From: CAWDYA01 sp963806495
Lineage (GTDB): Bacteria; Acidobacteriota; Polarisedimenticolia; JACPZX01; DASXTC01
Length of the DNA: 64,000 nt
Direction: 5' to 3'
NCBI GenBank assembly: GCA_963806495.1
Contig: CAWDYA010000009.1
Location: 124,001-188,000 of the forward strand
A program made the position numbers and the translations under genes. Position 1 is the stretch's first letter. Every line of letters begins with the position of its first letter. The notes under the pieces are model-generated. The model was given only the letters and a program-made list of their open reading frames with translations. It was not told where the DNA came from and made no database searches. Shown here piece by piece: positions 31,085 to 39,819 of the stretch.

Positions 31085-31633
31085 TCAGGCCGGCAGACGG
31101 CCGGACTTGAGCCACACCATGAGCGCGAGGGCGACGAGGAAACCGACCGTCTTGACCGGCTCCATGCAGCGCATCATGGTGGCCATGCTGAACACACCCT
31201 CCCGGCGGGGCCAGACTCGCGGTGCGGGAATGAGACGCGGCACGCTGGAAAAGTAGTCCTGGTAGGCGTCGCCGAACTCCGAGGTGAGCTTGCCTTCCTC
31301 CCAGCGGATCACGGCGTGGTACCCGAGCCAGAACACCAGCAGATAGATCGCCACGATGGCCCAGGAGCCCGACATGAGGGCCACACCCGCCGAGATCAGC
31401 AGGGTGCCCGAGTAGAGCGGGTTGCGCACCATGGCGTACGGCCCGGCGGTGATCAGAGTGCGCCGCGAGCCGGCCCCGTGGACACGCCGCCAGACGTGGT
31501 AGCCCATCGCCCAGGAGCGGATCGCGCCGCCCGCCAGCACGAGGCAGAACGCGGCGATGTCGATCACGAGGTTCAGCCGGGGATCGGCCGTCATCGGGCG
31601 CGCCACGGCGATCGACACCGCGAGCAACGCCAC
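31085..31633 (-). CDS. Isoprenylcysteine methyltransferase-like membrane protein
   Basis: 182 residues from the GTG at 31633. Several hydrophobic segments and the motif ITAGPYAMVRNPLYSGTLL match the ICMT/PEMT group, with EE and Y residues further on as in the family. Readable in-frame sequence continues upstream to an in-frame stop but offers no standard start codon, so the N-terminus may be longer than drawn or affected by an indel. The substrate is unknown. The family is shared with 3185-3805. Confidence 0.6.
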   Translation of the reverse strand: MALLAVSIAVARPMTADPRLNLVIDIAAFCLVLAGGAIRSWAMGYHVWRRVHGAGSRRTLITAGPYAMVRNPLYSGTLLISAGVALMSGSWAIVAIYLLVFWLGYHAVIRWEEGKLTSEFGDAYQDYFSSVPRLIPAPRVWPRREGVFSMATMMRCMEPVKTVGFLVALALMVWLKSGRLPA

Positions 31634-31769
31634 CGAAAGATATTGCCGGTAGCGGTAAAAAAGGTGCCCGACCCGTCTGACCTGTTCGCTCGCGATAAGC
31701 CGGCCCCCCTAGGGAATGCACCCTGGACCGGCGCATGATAGATCAGCGCCCCGGTCGCGACCACCACCC

Positions 31770-31798
31770 TTTCCACGATTCATGACGGGTGCTATGAT
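31770..31798 (+). promoter_or_regulatory. Sigma-70-type promoter candidate for the sulfatase-like gene
   Basis: TTTCCA (-35, 31770-31775) and TATGAT (-10, 31793-31798) are separated by 17 bp. The -10 would place transcription about 30 nt before the GTG start at 31835. The -35 is a moderate match. Confidence 0.45.
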
Positions 31799-31834
31799 AC
31801 CGCCTCGCTCGCACACAGAGTCCGTGGGAGGTGC

Positions 31835-33841
31835 GTGAACCTTCGCTTCCAGGCAACCTGGTCGTTCGGCGCCGGCGCGGCGCTGGGCGTGCTGGAGATC
31901 GCCGCCGCGCTCTCCGAGCCGGGGGTACCGCATCTCTCGTGGGCGGATGGCGCCGTGCTGCTGGCCTGGCTGGCGCTTCCCTACGGCGCCGCCATCTGGG
32001 TGGGAGCGCTCGCCGGGGTCATGCTCGTCTCGAAGGCGATGCACCTCGGCACCCCGCGGGCCGTCTTCGCCGGCACCGCCACCGCGATCTGCGTGTTCGG
32101 CTGGCTCCATGAGCTGACACAGCTTCGAGAGGCCGGCTCGACCCACCTGCTCCTGGAGGCTCTGCTGGCCCTGCTCGCGTGCGCCGCCGGACTGGTGGCA
32201 GGCGCGCTGGGCGGATCGCGCAAGGCCGCCGTTCACCGGGCGGCCGTCCGGGCGATCCCACGCACGCGGAAGCCGGCGATGGCCGCCGGGTGGCTGATCC
32301 TCATCGTGTGGGCCTGCCTGGGCGCCTGGCAGTTCGCCGAGATCGTGAGCCCGGCCGAAGCGTCGGCGCGGTCCGCGGGCCGGGCGCCGTCGGCCTCGAC
32401 CGGCCGCCGGCCCAACATCGTCCTGATCTCCATCGACACCCTGAGAGCGGACCATCTCTCCAGCTACGGGTACGGCGACAGCCGGCAGCCCAGCATCGAC
32501 GCACTGGCCGCCGCCGGCGTCCGCTTCGCACACGCTTCCAGCACCGCCGCCTTCACGGTGCCCGCGCACGCCTCCATGATGACCGGGCTGTTTCCGACGA
32601 CCCACGGCGCGACCTACCGGCACGAGGACCCCGGCGCCTTCCCGATCCGGGCCATGAACGACTCGTACCCGACGCTGGCGGAGATCCTCTCCGCTCAGGG
32701 ATACGACACGGCGGCGTTCGTGAGCTGCTCGCTGACGGGACATGCGTTCGGGTTCGCCCGCGGGTTCGACGTGTTCGACGACCGGATCGACCGGCTCGAC
32801 TCGGCGCGGGCGCTGCTGTTCTCGCACACGATGGCGTTCCGGGCGATGCGGCGGGCCGGCGTCTTCACCAGCCGGGATCTGGATGCGGAGCGCCGCGCCG
32901 GAGAGGTCACGCCGCTCGCACAGGCCTGGATCCGTGCGCGGAGTGCGGATCCGAGACCCTTCTTCCTCTTCGTGCACTATTACGACCCTCACGCACCCTA
33001 TGATCCACCGGCCCCCTACAATCGGCGCGCCGACGGCACCACCATCGCTCCCGTGTACCAGGGGAGGATGCTGCTCGGCGGCAGCTACATGCTCACGCCG
33101 GCCGCGCTGAAGGACACGCTGACGCTGTACGACGGCGAGATCCGTTATGTCGACGACCAGCTCGGCGAGCTGCTGCGGACGCTCGAGGAGTCCGGCACTC
33201 TCGACGACACGCTGGTGATTCTGACCGGCGATCATGGCGAGAGCTTCGGCGAGCACGGTCACTGGGCGCACACGCGCGTCCTCTACGAGGACGTGACCAG
33301 CATCCCCTTCATCATGCGACTGCCAGGGGAGCGGGACGCCGGCACCGTGGTGAACGACGTGATCGCGCAGCCGACCGACATCCTCCCCACGGTGCTCTCG
33401 GTGGCCGGGCTGGAGACGCCACCAGGCATCGAGGGTCGCGATCTGACGGCGTGGCTGGCGTCCCGCAGGATGCCGGCGGCCGACGCGGGACGGCGCGGCG
33501 GCGTGCTGGCTCGGGCGGACATCGCCTTCGCGGAGCAGCCGCGCAGCGACGACTCGGTGAGACGCTACGGCAAGCGGTGGGATCGCGATCTGGTGACTGC
33601 GCGGACGCTGAGGTGGAAGTACATCCACGCGTCCACCGGGATCGAGGAGCTTTACGATCTGGTCGACGACGCGGGCGAGACGGTGAACCTCGCCGGAAGC
33701 GATCCCGCGGCCCTCTCCCTCATGAGACGGCTGGAGGCGGACTGGCACCGGGCGCTGGCGGCCCCTGCGGAGCCCGACGGGACGCAGACGATCGACGAGG
33801 GAACGCGCGACAAGCTGAGGAGCCTCGGCTACGTCCAGTGA
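31835..33841 (+). CDS. Membrane-anchored sulfatase-like hydrolase
   Basis: 668 residues. Several N-terminal membrane helices (to about residue 170) are followed by a sulfatase/alkaline phosphatase fold domain. The metal-binding segment NIVLISIDTLRADHLSSYGYG is clear, and GDHGESFGEHGHWAHT later supplies further metal ligands. At the nucleophile site the sequence is TVPAHASMMTG, that is T-x-P-x-H instead of the C/S-x-P-x-R modified to formylglycine. It is therefore probably a phospho-group hydrolase or transferase relative rather than a classic sulfatase. The start is a GTG at 31835 with GGGAGG upstream. Confidence 0.8.
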   Translation: MNLRFQATWSFGAGAALGVLEIAAALSEPGVPHLSWADGAVLLAWLALPYGAAIWVGALAGVMLVSKAMHLGTPRAVFAGTATAICVFGWLHELTQLREAGSTHLLLEALLALLACAAGLVAGALGGSRKAAVHRAAVRAIPRTRKPAMAAGWLILIVWACLGAWQFAEIVSPAEASARSAGRAPSASTGRRPNIVLISIDTLRADHLSSYGYGDSRQPSIDALAAAGVRFAHASSTAAFTVPAHASMMTGLFPTTHGATYRHEDPGAFPIRAMNDSYPTLAEILSAQGYDTAAFVSCSLTGHAFGFARGFDVFDDRIDRLDSARALLFSHTMAFRAMRRAGVFTSRDLDAERRAGEVTPLAQAWIRARSADPRPFFLFVHYYDPHAPYDPPAPYNRRADGTTIAPVYQGRMLLGGSYMLTPAALKDTLTLYDGEIRYVDDQLGELLRTLEESGTLDDTLVILTGDHGESFGEHGHWAHTRVLYEDVTSIPFIMRLPGERDAGTVVNDVIAQPTDILPTVLSVAGLETPPGIEGRDLTAWLASRRMPAADAGRRGGVLARADIAFAEQPRSDDSVRRYGKRWDRDLVTARTLRWKYIHASTGIEELYDLVDDAGETVNLAGSDPAALSLMRRLEADWHRALAAPAEPDGTQTIDEGTRDKLRSLGYVQ

Positions 33842-33860
33842 GAGGAGAACGCGCGCGGGT

Positions 33861-33937
33861 TGGGGTGAGTGGAGGGACTCGAACCCTCGACAGCCGGAAC
33901 CACAATCCGGAGCTCTACCGACTGAGCTACACCCACC
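33861..33937 (-). tRNA. tRNA-His(GTG)
   Basis: On the minus strand the acceptor stem GTGGGTG/CACTCAC is preceded by the extra 5' G(-1) typical of tRNA-His. The anticodon loop TTGTGGT gives GTG, and CCA is encoded at 33861-33863. Confidence 0.95.
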
Positions 33938-33955
33938 ACCGAACCGGAGCGCTGG

Positions 33956-34032
33956 TGGTACGCCTGGAGGGATTCGAACCCCCGGCCTACAGATCCGGAA
34001 TCTGCCGCTCTATCCAGCTGAGCTACAGGCGC
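33956..34032 (-). tRNA. tRNA-Arg(CCG)
   Basis: The minus-strand cloverleaf has acceptor GCGCCTG/CAGGCGT (first pair G-U), anticodon loop TTCCGGA (CCG), a T-loop GGTTCGAATCC and encoded CCA at 33956-33958. It lies 18 nt from tRNA-His on the same strand, so they are probably co-transcribed. Confidence 0.95.
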
Positions 34033-34120
34033 ACCGAAATCATTGTCTGACAACGAGAACCGCATTCTAGTGGCGGTCCCGGGCGCTGTCAATCGGCCCG
34101 ACACTCGGGGGGGGCGAGGC

Positions 34121-34474
34121 ATGGGGTACCCGTTTTCATCGTTCGCGCGCGAGGGAAATCTGATCTTCACGTCGGGTCAGGGCCCGGTGGACATGGCTCG
34201 CGGGGCCTACACGCCGGCCGATTTCGAGACCGAGGCGCGTCTGACGCTCGACAACCTGCGCGCGGTGCTCGAGGAGGCCGGCTCGTCGATGCAGGACGTG
34301 CTCAGGGTGACGATCTTCCTGGCCTCGATCGACGACTACGCGGCGTTCAACCGGATATACCTCGAGTACTTCCATCCGCCGCTGCCGGCACGCGCCTGCC
34401 TCGGCTCGTCGGGCCTGGCGTTCGGCATGAAGCTGGAGCTGGAGGCGATAGCGCGAGTGCGGGCGGTGACGTGA
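34121..34474 (+). CDS. RidA/YjgF-family enamine/imine deaminase
   Basis: 117 residues from the ATG at 34121, preceded by a GGGGGGGCGAGG stretch. Motifs LIFTSGQGPVD, TLDNLRAVLEEAGSSMQDVLRVTIFL and PARACLGSSGLAFGMKLELEAIA match RidA proteins, with the conserved Arg in the last motif. The family hydrolyses reactive enamines or imines made by PLP enzymes. An in-frame upstream start at 34043 exists but overlaps tRNA flanking sequence. Confidence 0.85.
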   Translation: MGYPFSSFAREGNLIFTSGQGPVDMARGAYTPADFETEARLTLDNLRAVLEEAGSSMQDVLRVTIFLASIDDYAAFNRIYLEYFHPPLPARACLGSSGLAFGMKLELEAIARVRAVT

Positions 34475-34558
34475 GCCGCGGGGCCCGTCGAAGCGCCTGA
34501 GTCCTCGACGCTGGCGCGTTACGGGTGTACTCTTCTGCCACACGAGGCGGAGGGGTGC

Positions 34559-35065
34559 ATGTCCGGATTGCGCTGGGCGAAGGTGCTGACGACGGCTCTG
34601 GTCGCGCTCGCGGCGGCGGTATCGTATCCCCACGCGGCGGGACGTCTCGAGGGGCGCTGGATCCTGACGGGGCAGAGCCACGGCTCCGGGCCTGCGCGGG
34701 CCCTTTCGCCCGATGGCGTCCCCCTGATGCTCGAGTTCGTCCGCAGCGGCGCCGAGCTGACGGGTCGCGTGCGCATGGGCGGCCCGGCCCGGCCGATGCT
34801 CCCCTGGCCGTCGGTGCCGGCGGGATTGAGTCAGGCCACCATCACGAAGCGTCAGGTCGACGTCGATGCCGCGCGCGGCGTGGCTCGGGCGCAGTACACA
34901 CTGAAGCCCTCGCCCGACGCATCGCGGCGTCTGGAGATCGTCGAGGAGTACTCCCTGTCGGATGACGGCCGTACCCTGTCCGGGACCGCCACCGTCACCC
35001 TGATCGAGGACGAGGGCCCGGCCGGCTCGTACGTCGTGCGACGTTCCTTCGAGAGAGCGCCGTGA
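34559..35065 (+). CDS. Hypothetical secreted protein
   Basis: 168 residues with an N-terminal signal peptide (VLTTALVALAAAVSYPHAAG). The mature domain is beta-rich (LEGRWILTGQSHGSGP, VEEYSLSDDGRTLSGTATVTL). I do not recognise a family. The ATG overlaps no gene upstream; its stop overlaps the GTG start of the next gene by 4 nt, indicating coupling with the SGNH hydrolase. Confidence 0.6.
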   Translation: MSGLRWAKVLTTALVALAAAVSYPHAAGRLEGRWILTGQSHGSGPARALSPDGVPLMLEFVRSGAELTGRVRMGGPARPMLPWPSVPAGLSQATITKRQVDVDAARGVARAQYTLKPSPDASRRLEIVEEYSLSDDGRTLSGTATVTLIEDEGPAGSYVVRRSFERAP

Positions 35066-37188
35066 GGCGGGCGTTACTTCTCGCCGTGCTCGCGGTCGTG
35101 CTGGCCGGTGTCTCCACGCTCCCGGCGCAGCAGGTCGGCGGCAGGGTGTTCGACGACCGCAACGGCAACGGGGTGCGTGACCCGAACGAGCCGGCGCTGG
35201 CCGGCGTCGACGTCCGGCTGTTCGGCCACACCTCGGGCGGCGGCCCGATCGACATCTCGGCGGCCACCGACCCGAACGGCAGCTACGCCTTCACGCCGGG
35301 CGACGGCTGCTACCTGGTACAGCCTGCGGACCCGGCGGGATGGAGGCTCAGCCAGTCGCGCACCGACGGCTTTCCCGCCTCGTCCAGCTTCATGTTCCCC
35401 GTCGGTATCCCCCGTTTCGCCAAGCTGGATCAGGGGATCACGAATCTCGACTCGGGGCAGTACCGGTTCGCCGCGCTGGGCGACAGCATCGCCCGCAACT
35501 TCAATATCTGCACGTTCCCCACCGCCTTCTGGTACAGCGACCAGGTGCGCGCCCGGCTCGCCTGCGTGTCCCCCTCGACCAGCTTCACGCTCGACAAGGC
35601 GGCCGTGCTGGGCGAGCACACCGACGATCTGCTGGTGCCCGGCACGGACAACCTGAACAATGTCTTCCAGGTGATCGCGGCGCAGCCCGATCTGATCACG
35701 TTGTCGATGATCGGCAACGATCTGCTCGACGTGGACCCCGGCTCGAGCCCGACGCAGCAGGACATCAACCGCGCCGTGGCCGAGGTCCTCGACGGCAGGC
35801 AGAATCTGCAGGAGGCGCTCTCGGCGATGACCTCCGAGGTGCCGGGGGCCGACATCGTTCTCAACTCCCTGTACGACAACGAGGCGTACAACTGCACGAC
35901 GGGAAACCCGAGCGCCTTTCACCGCACCTGGCTGCCGATCGTGGACCGGATCCTGCGCGACCTCGCCTGGGGTCAGGCGCGGCGCGCCTCGATCGCGGAG
36001 GTGGCGGCCGAGCTGGCCCACGAGGATCAGACGGGCGCCTGCACCGGGTTCACCGGGATGATCTGCCGCGACCTCTTCGGCCTGGACGACATCCACCCGA
36101 CGCAGAACGGATACAACATCCTGCGCGAGAAGCTGTGGGAGGCGACCGGCGGGGCGAGCCTCGGCTCGGGTGACGCGCTTTCGAGAAGCTCCATCAATGG
36201 CGTCGACTACGGCTACCTCCGGCTGGTGCGACGGCTGTCGCCCACCACCTGGGAGACGCGCAACGGCGCGGCGGTGACCGATCCCGAGGCGGCCTTCTCC
36301 GGCACCGACGGCGGCGCCGCGGCGACCATCACGCTCGGCGCCGGCAGCGAGGAGGTAAGGCTCTCGGGGTTCCCCGACTGGTACGACGAGATCCGCGTGG
36401 TGCGCGCGGTGGCGGGCGTCCGTTACCGGACCACCGGCACCGTCAACGACGACTTCTACAGGATGGAGGCCTCGGTCACCGACCAGTTCCGGCCACCGCC
36501 CGGCTTCAGCTACACCCCGACCAACTGGAATTTCTACACGCCGATCGTCGGAGGCGGCGGGCCGAACCAGCCGCCTGAGAACCCCGACTACCCGAATGAG
36601 CGGCTGCTCGCGGTGCCTGACGTTCCCGCCTACCGCGAGGTGACGGCTGCCCTGACGAAGAACCCCGAGCTGCCGCCGGGCGCGGCGGAGTATGTCTGGC
36701 CGGCTCCCGATGCGGACGACATGAACACCGCCACCATGAGGATCGCGGCCGCGCCGGTGGCCGGCACGCCGGGCAACGACGGCTACGCGATCGAGCTGGA
36801 TCACGCCTGGATCGATCTGTACGGCTACGAGGTTCCGCGGCCGGGTCAGGTGACGGGCTTCGATGTCACCGCGGATCCCGCCGGCGATCTGGATGTCTCG
36901 TTCGACTCGCTGGCGGGGGCGCAGCGGTACAACCTGTACGCGGGCCGTCTGGCGACGCTCGCCACAGGCCTCTACGACCACGGGCATACCGCTCCCCTCG
37001 GCCCGTTGTGCGGCGTCACGACCGCCGACGCGGGCGGCGGGCGGAGATCGATCGACCTGGCCGCGGCCTCGCTGCCGGGCGACGACCTGTACTTCCTGAT
37101 CACCGCCCACGTCGACGACGTCGAGTCCCCGGCGGGGATGCGCTCGGACGGCAGCGAGGTGGATCGTGCCCAGTCGGTCTGCCGCTGA
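35062..37188 (+). CDS. Secreted SGNH/GDSL hydrolase with N-terminal SdrD-B-like domain
   Basis: 708 residues. A signal peptide (RRALLLAVLAVVLAGVSTLPA) is followed by an SdrD B-like/prealbumin-fold domain with VFDDRNGNGVRDPNEPALAGVDVRL (about residues 29-53, calcium-binding). The SGNH catalytic domain has FAALGDSIARN (Ser near 142), IGNDLLD and DDIHPTQNGY with the catalytic Asp and His. The C-terminal part (about 370-708) is beta-rich and of unknown type. Likely an extracellular esterase, lipase or glycan deacetylase. The start is the GTG at 35062. Confidence 0.85.
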   Translation: MRRALLLAVLAVVLAGVSTLPAQQVGGRVFDDRNGNGVRDPNEPALAGVDVRLFGHTSGGGPIDISAATDPNGSYAFTPGDGCYLVQPADPAGWRLSQSRTDGFPASSSFMFPVGIPRFAKLDQGITNLDSGQYRFAALGDSIARNFNICTFPTAFWYSDQVRARLACVSPSTSFTLDKAAVLGEHTDDLLVPGTDNLNNVFQVIAAQPDLITLSMIGNDLLDVDPGSSPTQQDINRAVAEVLDGRQNLQEALSAMTSEVPGADIVLNSLYDNEAYNCTTGNPSAFHRTWLPIVDRILRDLAWGQARRASIAEVAAELAHEDQTGACTGFTGMICRDLFGLDDIHPTQNGYNILREKLWEATGGASLGSGDALSRSSINGVDYGYLRLVRRLSPTTWETRNGAAVTDPEAAFSGTDGGAAATITLGAGSEEVRLSGFPDWYDEIRVVRAVAGVRYRTTGTVNDDFYRMEASVTDQFRPPPGFSYTPTNWNFYTPIVGGGGPNQPPENPDYPNERLLAVPDVPAYREVTAALTKNPELPPGAAEYVWPAPDADDMNTATMRIAAAPVAGTPGNDGYAIELDHAWIDLYGYEVPRPGQVTGFDVTADPAGDLDVSFDSLAGAQRYNLYAGRLATLATGLYDHGHTAPLGPLCGVTTADAGGGRRSIDLAAASLPGDDLYFLITAHVDDVESPAGMRSDGSEVDRAQSVCR

Positions 37189-37874
37189 GGCGCCCGAGGT
37201 CCTGACCTTCGACTGCTACGGCACACTCATCGACTGGGAGAGCGGGATCCTCACCGCGCTGCGGCCGCTGCTCGCGCGTCACGGGGCTGCGGCCTCCGAT
37301 GAGGAGATCCTGGCGCTTTACGGACGGCTCGAGCCGGAGGCCGAGTCGGGCGGCTTCGTCCCCTACCGGACAGTGCTGGGCCGGGTGGTGGAGGGGTTCG
37401 GGCGGCATTACGGGCTCGCCCTCGGGGGCGATGAGGCCGATGCGCTGGCCGCGTCGCTGCCGGGCTGGGATCCGTTCCCCGACACGGTGCCGGCGCTGCA
37501 GGCACTGGCGGCGCGGTACCGGCTCGGTGTCATCTCCAACGTCGACGACGATCTGTTCGCGGGGACCGCCTCGCGACTGGGCATCGCCTTCGACTGGGTG
37601 GTGACGGCGCAGTCGGTGGGCGCCTACAAGCCGTCGCCGAGGATGTTCGAGGAAGCCCTGCGGCGGATTCGGGCCTCCGGCCGGCAGGGTGCTTCACGTG
37701 GCGCAGAGCCTCTATCACGATATCGCCCCCGCGAGACGTCTCGGGCTGCCTGCGGTGTGGGTGAACCGCCGCTCGGGTCGCGCGGGGCCGGGCGCCACAC
37801 CCCCGTTTGAAGCGAAGCCGTCGGCCGAGGTGGCGGACCTGGCACAGCTCGTCAGGCTGCTGGGCCCGCGCTGA
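37166..37874 (+). CDS. HAD-superfamily haloacid dehalogenase-like hydrolase (one frame break)
   Basis: Start GTG at 37166. HAD motif I LTFDCYGTLIDW (nucleophile D16), motif II VISNVDDD, and AYKPSPRMFEEAL give the haloacid dehalogenase-like subgroup. The end, VAQSLYHDIAPARRLGLPAVWVNRR (motif IV region), lies one frame away. Deleting one G from the GGG at 37687-37689 joins the halves as RQVLHVAQSLYHD. It acts on phosphorylated or halogenated small substrates. Its 5' end overlaps the SGNH gene, and its 3' end overlaps the convergent methyltransferase by 23 nt. Confidence 0.82.
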
Positions 37875-39672
37875 CGCGGCGCCGCCTCCGGGCGGTGCGC
37901 CGTGACACGGCGTCGATCTCCCCCTGCCGCTCGCGCGCATAAAGCCCGGTGAGCGCACGGCCGATCGCCTGCGCCATCTCGCGGGCGCCCGGCGCGTCGA
38001 ACGAGAGCAGACGCAGCGTCGCCTCGTCGAGACGCCTCCGATCGGGGCGGGCGCACTCCCGCGGGACCGTGCCCGTCGGGCGGCGGCACAACGCGTCGAA
38101 GATCTCCGTCAGGCGGCGCGCGTCACCGGGGGCGGCGCGGCGCGGGTCGGGGATCGGCATCCTCTTCAGATCGACCGCCTGTGTCTTGAGCATCCCTTCG
38201 TTTCGCTGACGGCCGTGCGCGTGCTTGATCAGCGCCACGACGTGGGAGTTGAGGATCGCCGCGACCAGCCGGAGGTCGATTCCCGGTTTCGGCGTCACGC
38301 CGAGCAGATTATCGTTGACCGGAAAGCCGGCGGGGTTGAGCGGCACGAGGTGCCGGTACTGGTGCATGATCGACCACAGGATCGGGGCGGCGGGGGCGGG
38401 GCGCAGCTCGAACCAGCGGCGCGGCGCCGTCCCCTCGCGCTCGCGTGCGGCACAGGTCGGCCGCCCGTGCGAGCGGCGCTCCGTTTCGGCCCGGGCGACG
38501 TGGCGGCGCAGGCCGGGTGTCATGCGATGGCGGCGCAGGTCCACCAGGAGAATGCGGCGCGCGAGCTGGCCGGGTGTCACGATCAGCCGGGTCAGCTCGC
38601 TGAGGCTGAAGACCACCGGCGAGAGATGCTGCGGCTCGATGTCGCGCGCGCCGGCATCGTCGAGGATGAAGAACCGGTCGTCGCCCGTCTTGATCCCCCA
38701 GGCCACGTCGGCCACCTCCTCGAGCGGCACCAGCCCGCGCGCGCGTTCGAGCAGCTCGAAGTGGACGTCGGGCTGGCGCAGCAGCGGGCCCCACGCGGAT
38801 CGCGCGAGCACCGGGGGGCGCACGGTGCGGGCGCGCGCGGCGGCGCGGCAGGGCCGATTGGTCTCGATGCTGCGGGCCAGCGCGTCGAACCGGGCCAGCC
38901 GCTCGGTGTCGGAGAGATCGGGCGGCGCGATGTCGGCAAGCCGGCGGCCGATTCGCACGACGCGCGTCGGGGCGCGCGCGGCCGGCGCCGAGCGTTCCAC
39001 GATCGCGACCACCGCCCGCACACGGGCGTCGTCGAACCAGCTCTCCGATTCCGGCTCCAGGATCGCGACGACGCGGAACCGGGCCGCGAGCCATCGTCTG
39101 AGCGGACCGCCGTACACGGCATCGAGCCAGGCGCCGCTGGTGACGAGACCGAGTCTTCCCCCTTCGCGCAGCCGTTCCAGGCAGGGCGGCCAGAAGTACA
39201 GGTGCAGGTCGGAGCGGCGCGAGGCCCCCGGCAGCCGTGCGGCGAGACTCCGCTTCAGACTTCCGGCGATCAGCTCCTGGCGGACGTAGGGTGGGTTGCC
39301 CACGATCGCGTCGGGAGCAGCTCCGGCGGGTGCGTCGTCGAGAAAGTCGGCGGTGCGGATCGCAGCCCCCGGCAGGTTGCGGCGGGCGGCGCGCGCGAGG
39401 ATCGGGTCGAGCTCGACACCCTCGAGCTGCGTGGCGGCGAGGGCGGCGGGCGCTCCGAGATGGCGCAGCCGCGCGCGGGCCCGGACGAGGAAGGCCCCCG
39501 TGCCGCAGGCGGGGTCGAGGACGCGGTCGTCCGCGCGGCGGATGCAGAAGGCGTTGACCAGGTCGGCCACATCGGGTGAGGTGAAGTGCTGCCCGCGCGT
39601 GTGGCGCAGCGCGGCGTCGAGGCGCCGCTCGATCCGCGGCCCGAGCCTGTCGATGTCGGCGCGCCGGTCCAT
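37852..39672 (-). CDS. Orphan N6-adenine DNA methyltransferase (Eco57I/TaqI-like)
   Basis: 606 residues. SAM-binding motif DPACGTGAF is at 53-61 and catalytic NPPY at 126-129, in the order of gamma-class adenine methyltransferases. Residues about 300-560 look like the target-recognition half of TaqI/Eco57I-type enzymes (VPLEEVADVAWGIKTGDDRFF, NPAGFPVNDNLLGVTPK). No nuclease gene is adjacent, so it is either an orphan or a fused-type enzyme whose nuclease is missing. The start is the ATG at 39672. GC content is very high and Arg-rich. Confidence 0.85.
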   Translation of the reverse strand: MDRRADIDRLGPRIERRLDAALRHTRGQHFTSPDVADLVNAFCIRRADDRVLDPACGTGAFLVRARARLRHLGAPAALAATQLEGVELDPILARAARRNLPGAAIRTADFLDDAPAGAAPDAIVGNPPYVRQELIAGSLKRSLAARLPGASRRSDLHLYFWPPCLERLREGGRLGLVTSGAWLDAVYGGPLRRWLAARFRVVAILEPESESWFDDARVRAVVAIVERSAPAARAPTRVVRIGRRLADIAPPDLSDTERLARFDALARSIETNRPCRAAARARTVRPPVLARSAWGPLLRQPDVHFELLERARGLVPLEEVADVAWGIKTGDDRFFILDDAGARDIEPQHLSPVVFSLSELTRLIVTPGQLARRILLVDLRRHRMTPGLRRHVARAETERRSHGRPTCAAREREGTAPRRWFELRPAPAAPILWSIMHQYRHLVPLNPAGFPVNDNLLGVTPKPGIDLRLVAAILNSHVVALIKHAHGRQRNEGMLKTQAVDLKRMPIPDPRRAAPGDARRLTEIFDALCRRPTGTVPRECARPDRRRLDEATLRLLSFDAPGAREMAQAIGRALTGLYARERQGEIDAVSRRTARRRRRVSAGPAA

Positions 39673-39819
39673 CCTCCGCCTCCCGCCCGTGACACGGTAT
39701 CGCCGCGGATCCGGCCGCGTCAACCGCCGCCCATGGCCCGGCGCCGTTTTCCCGGCCCCGCGACGTTGCCCGGTCCGGCGGGCCACGGTACACTTAGGCT
39801 CCGAACCCCCGAGGAAAGC

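Noticed and set aside
33861..34032. Possible longer tRNA array between the sulfatase gene and RidA
   Set aside because: Only two cloverleaves (His and Arg) are supported; the remaining spacer does not fold as tRNA.
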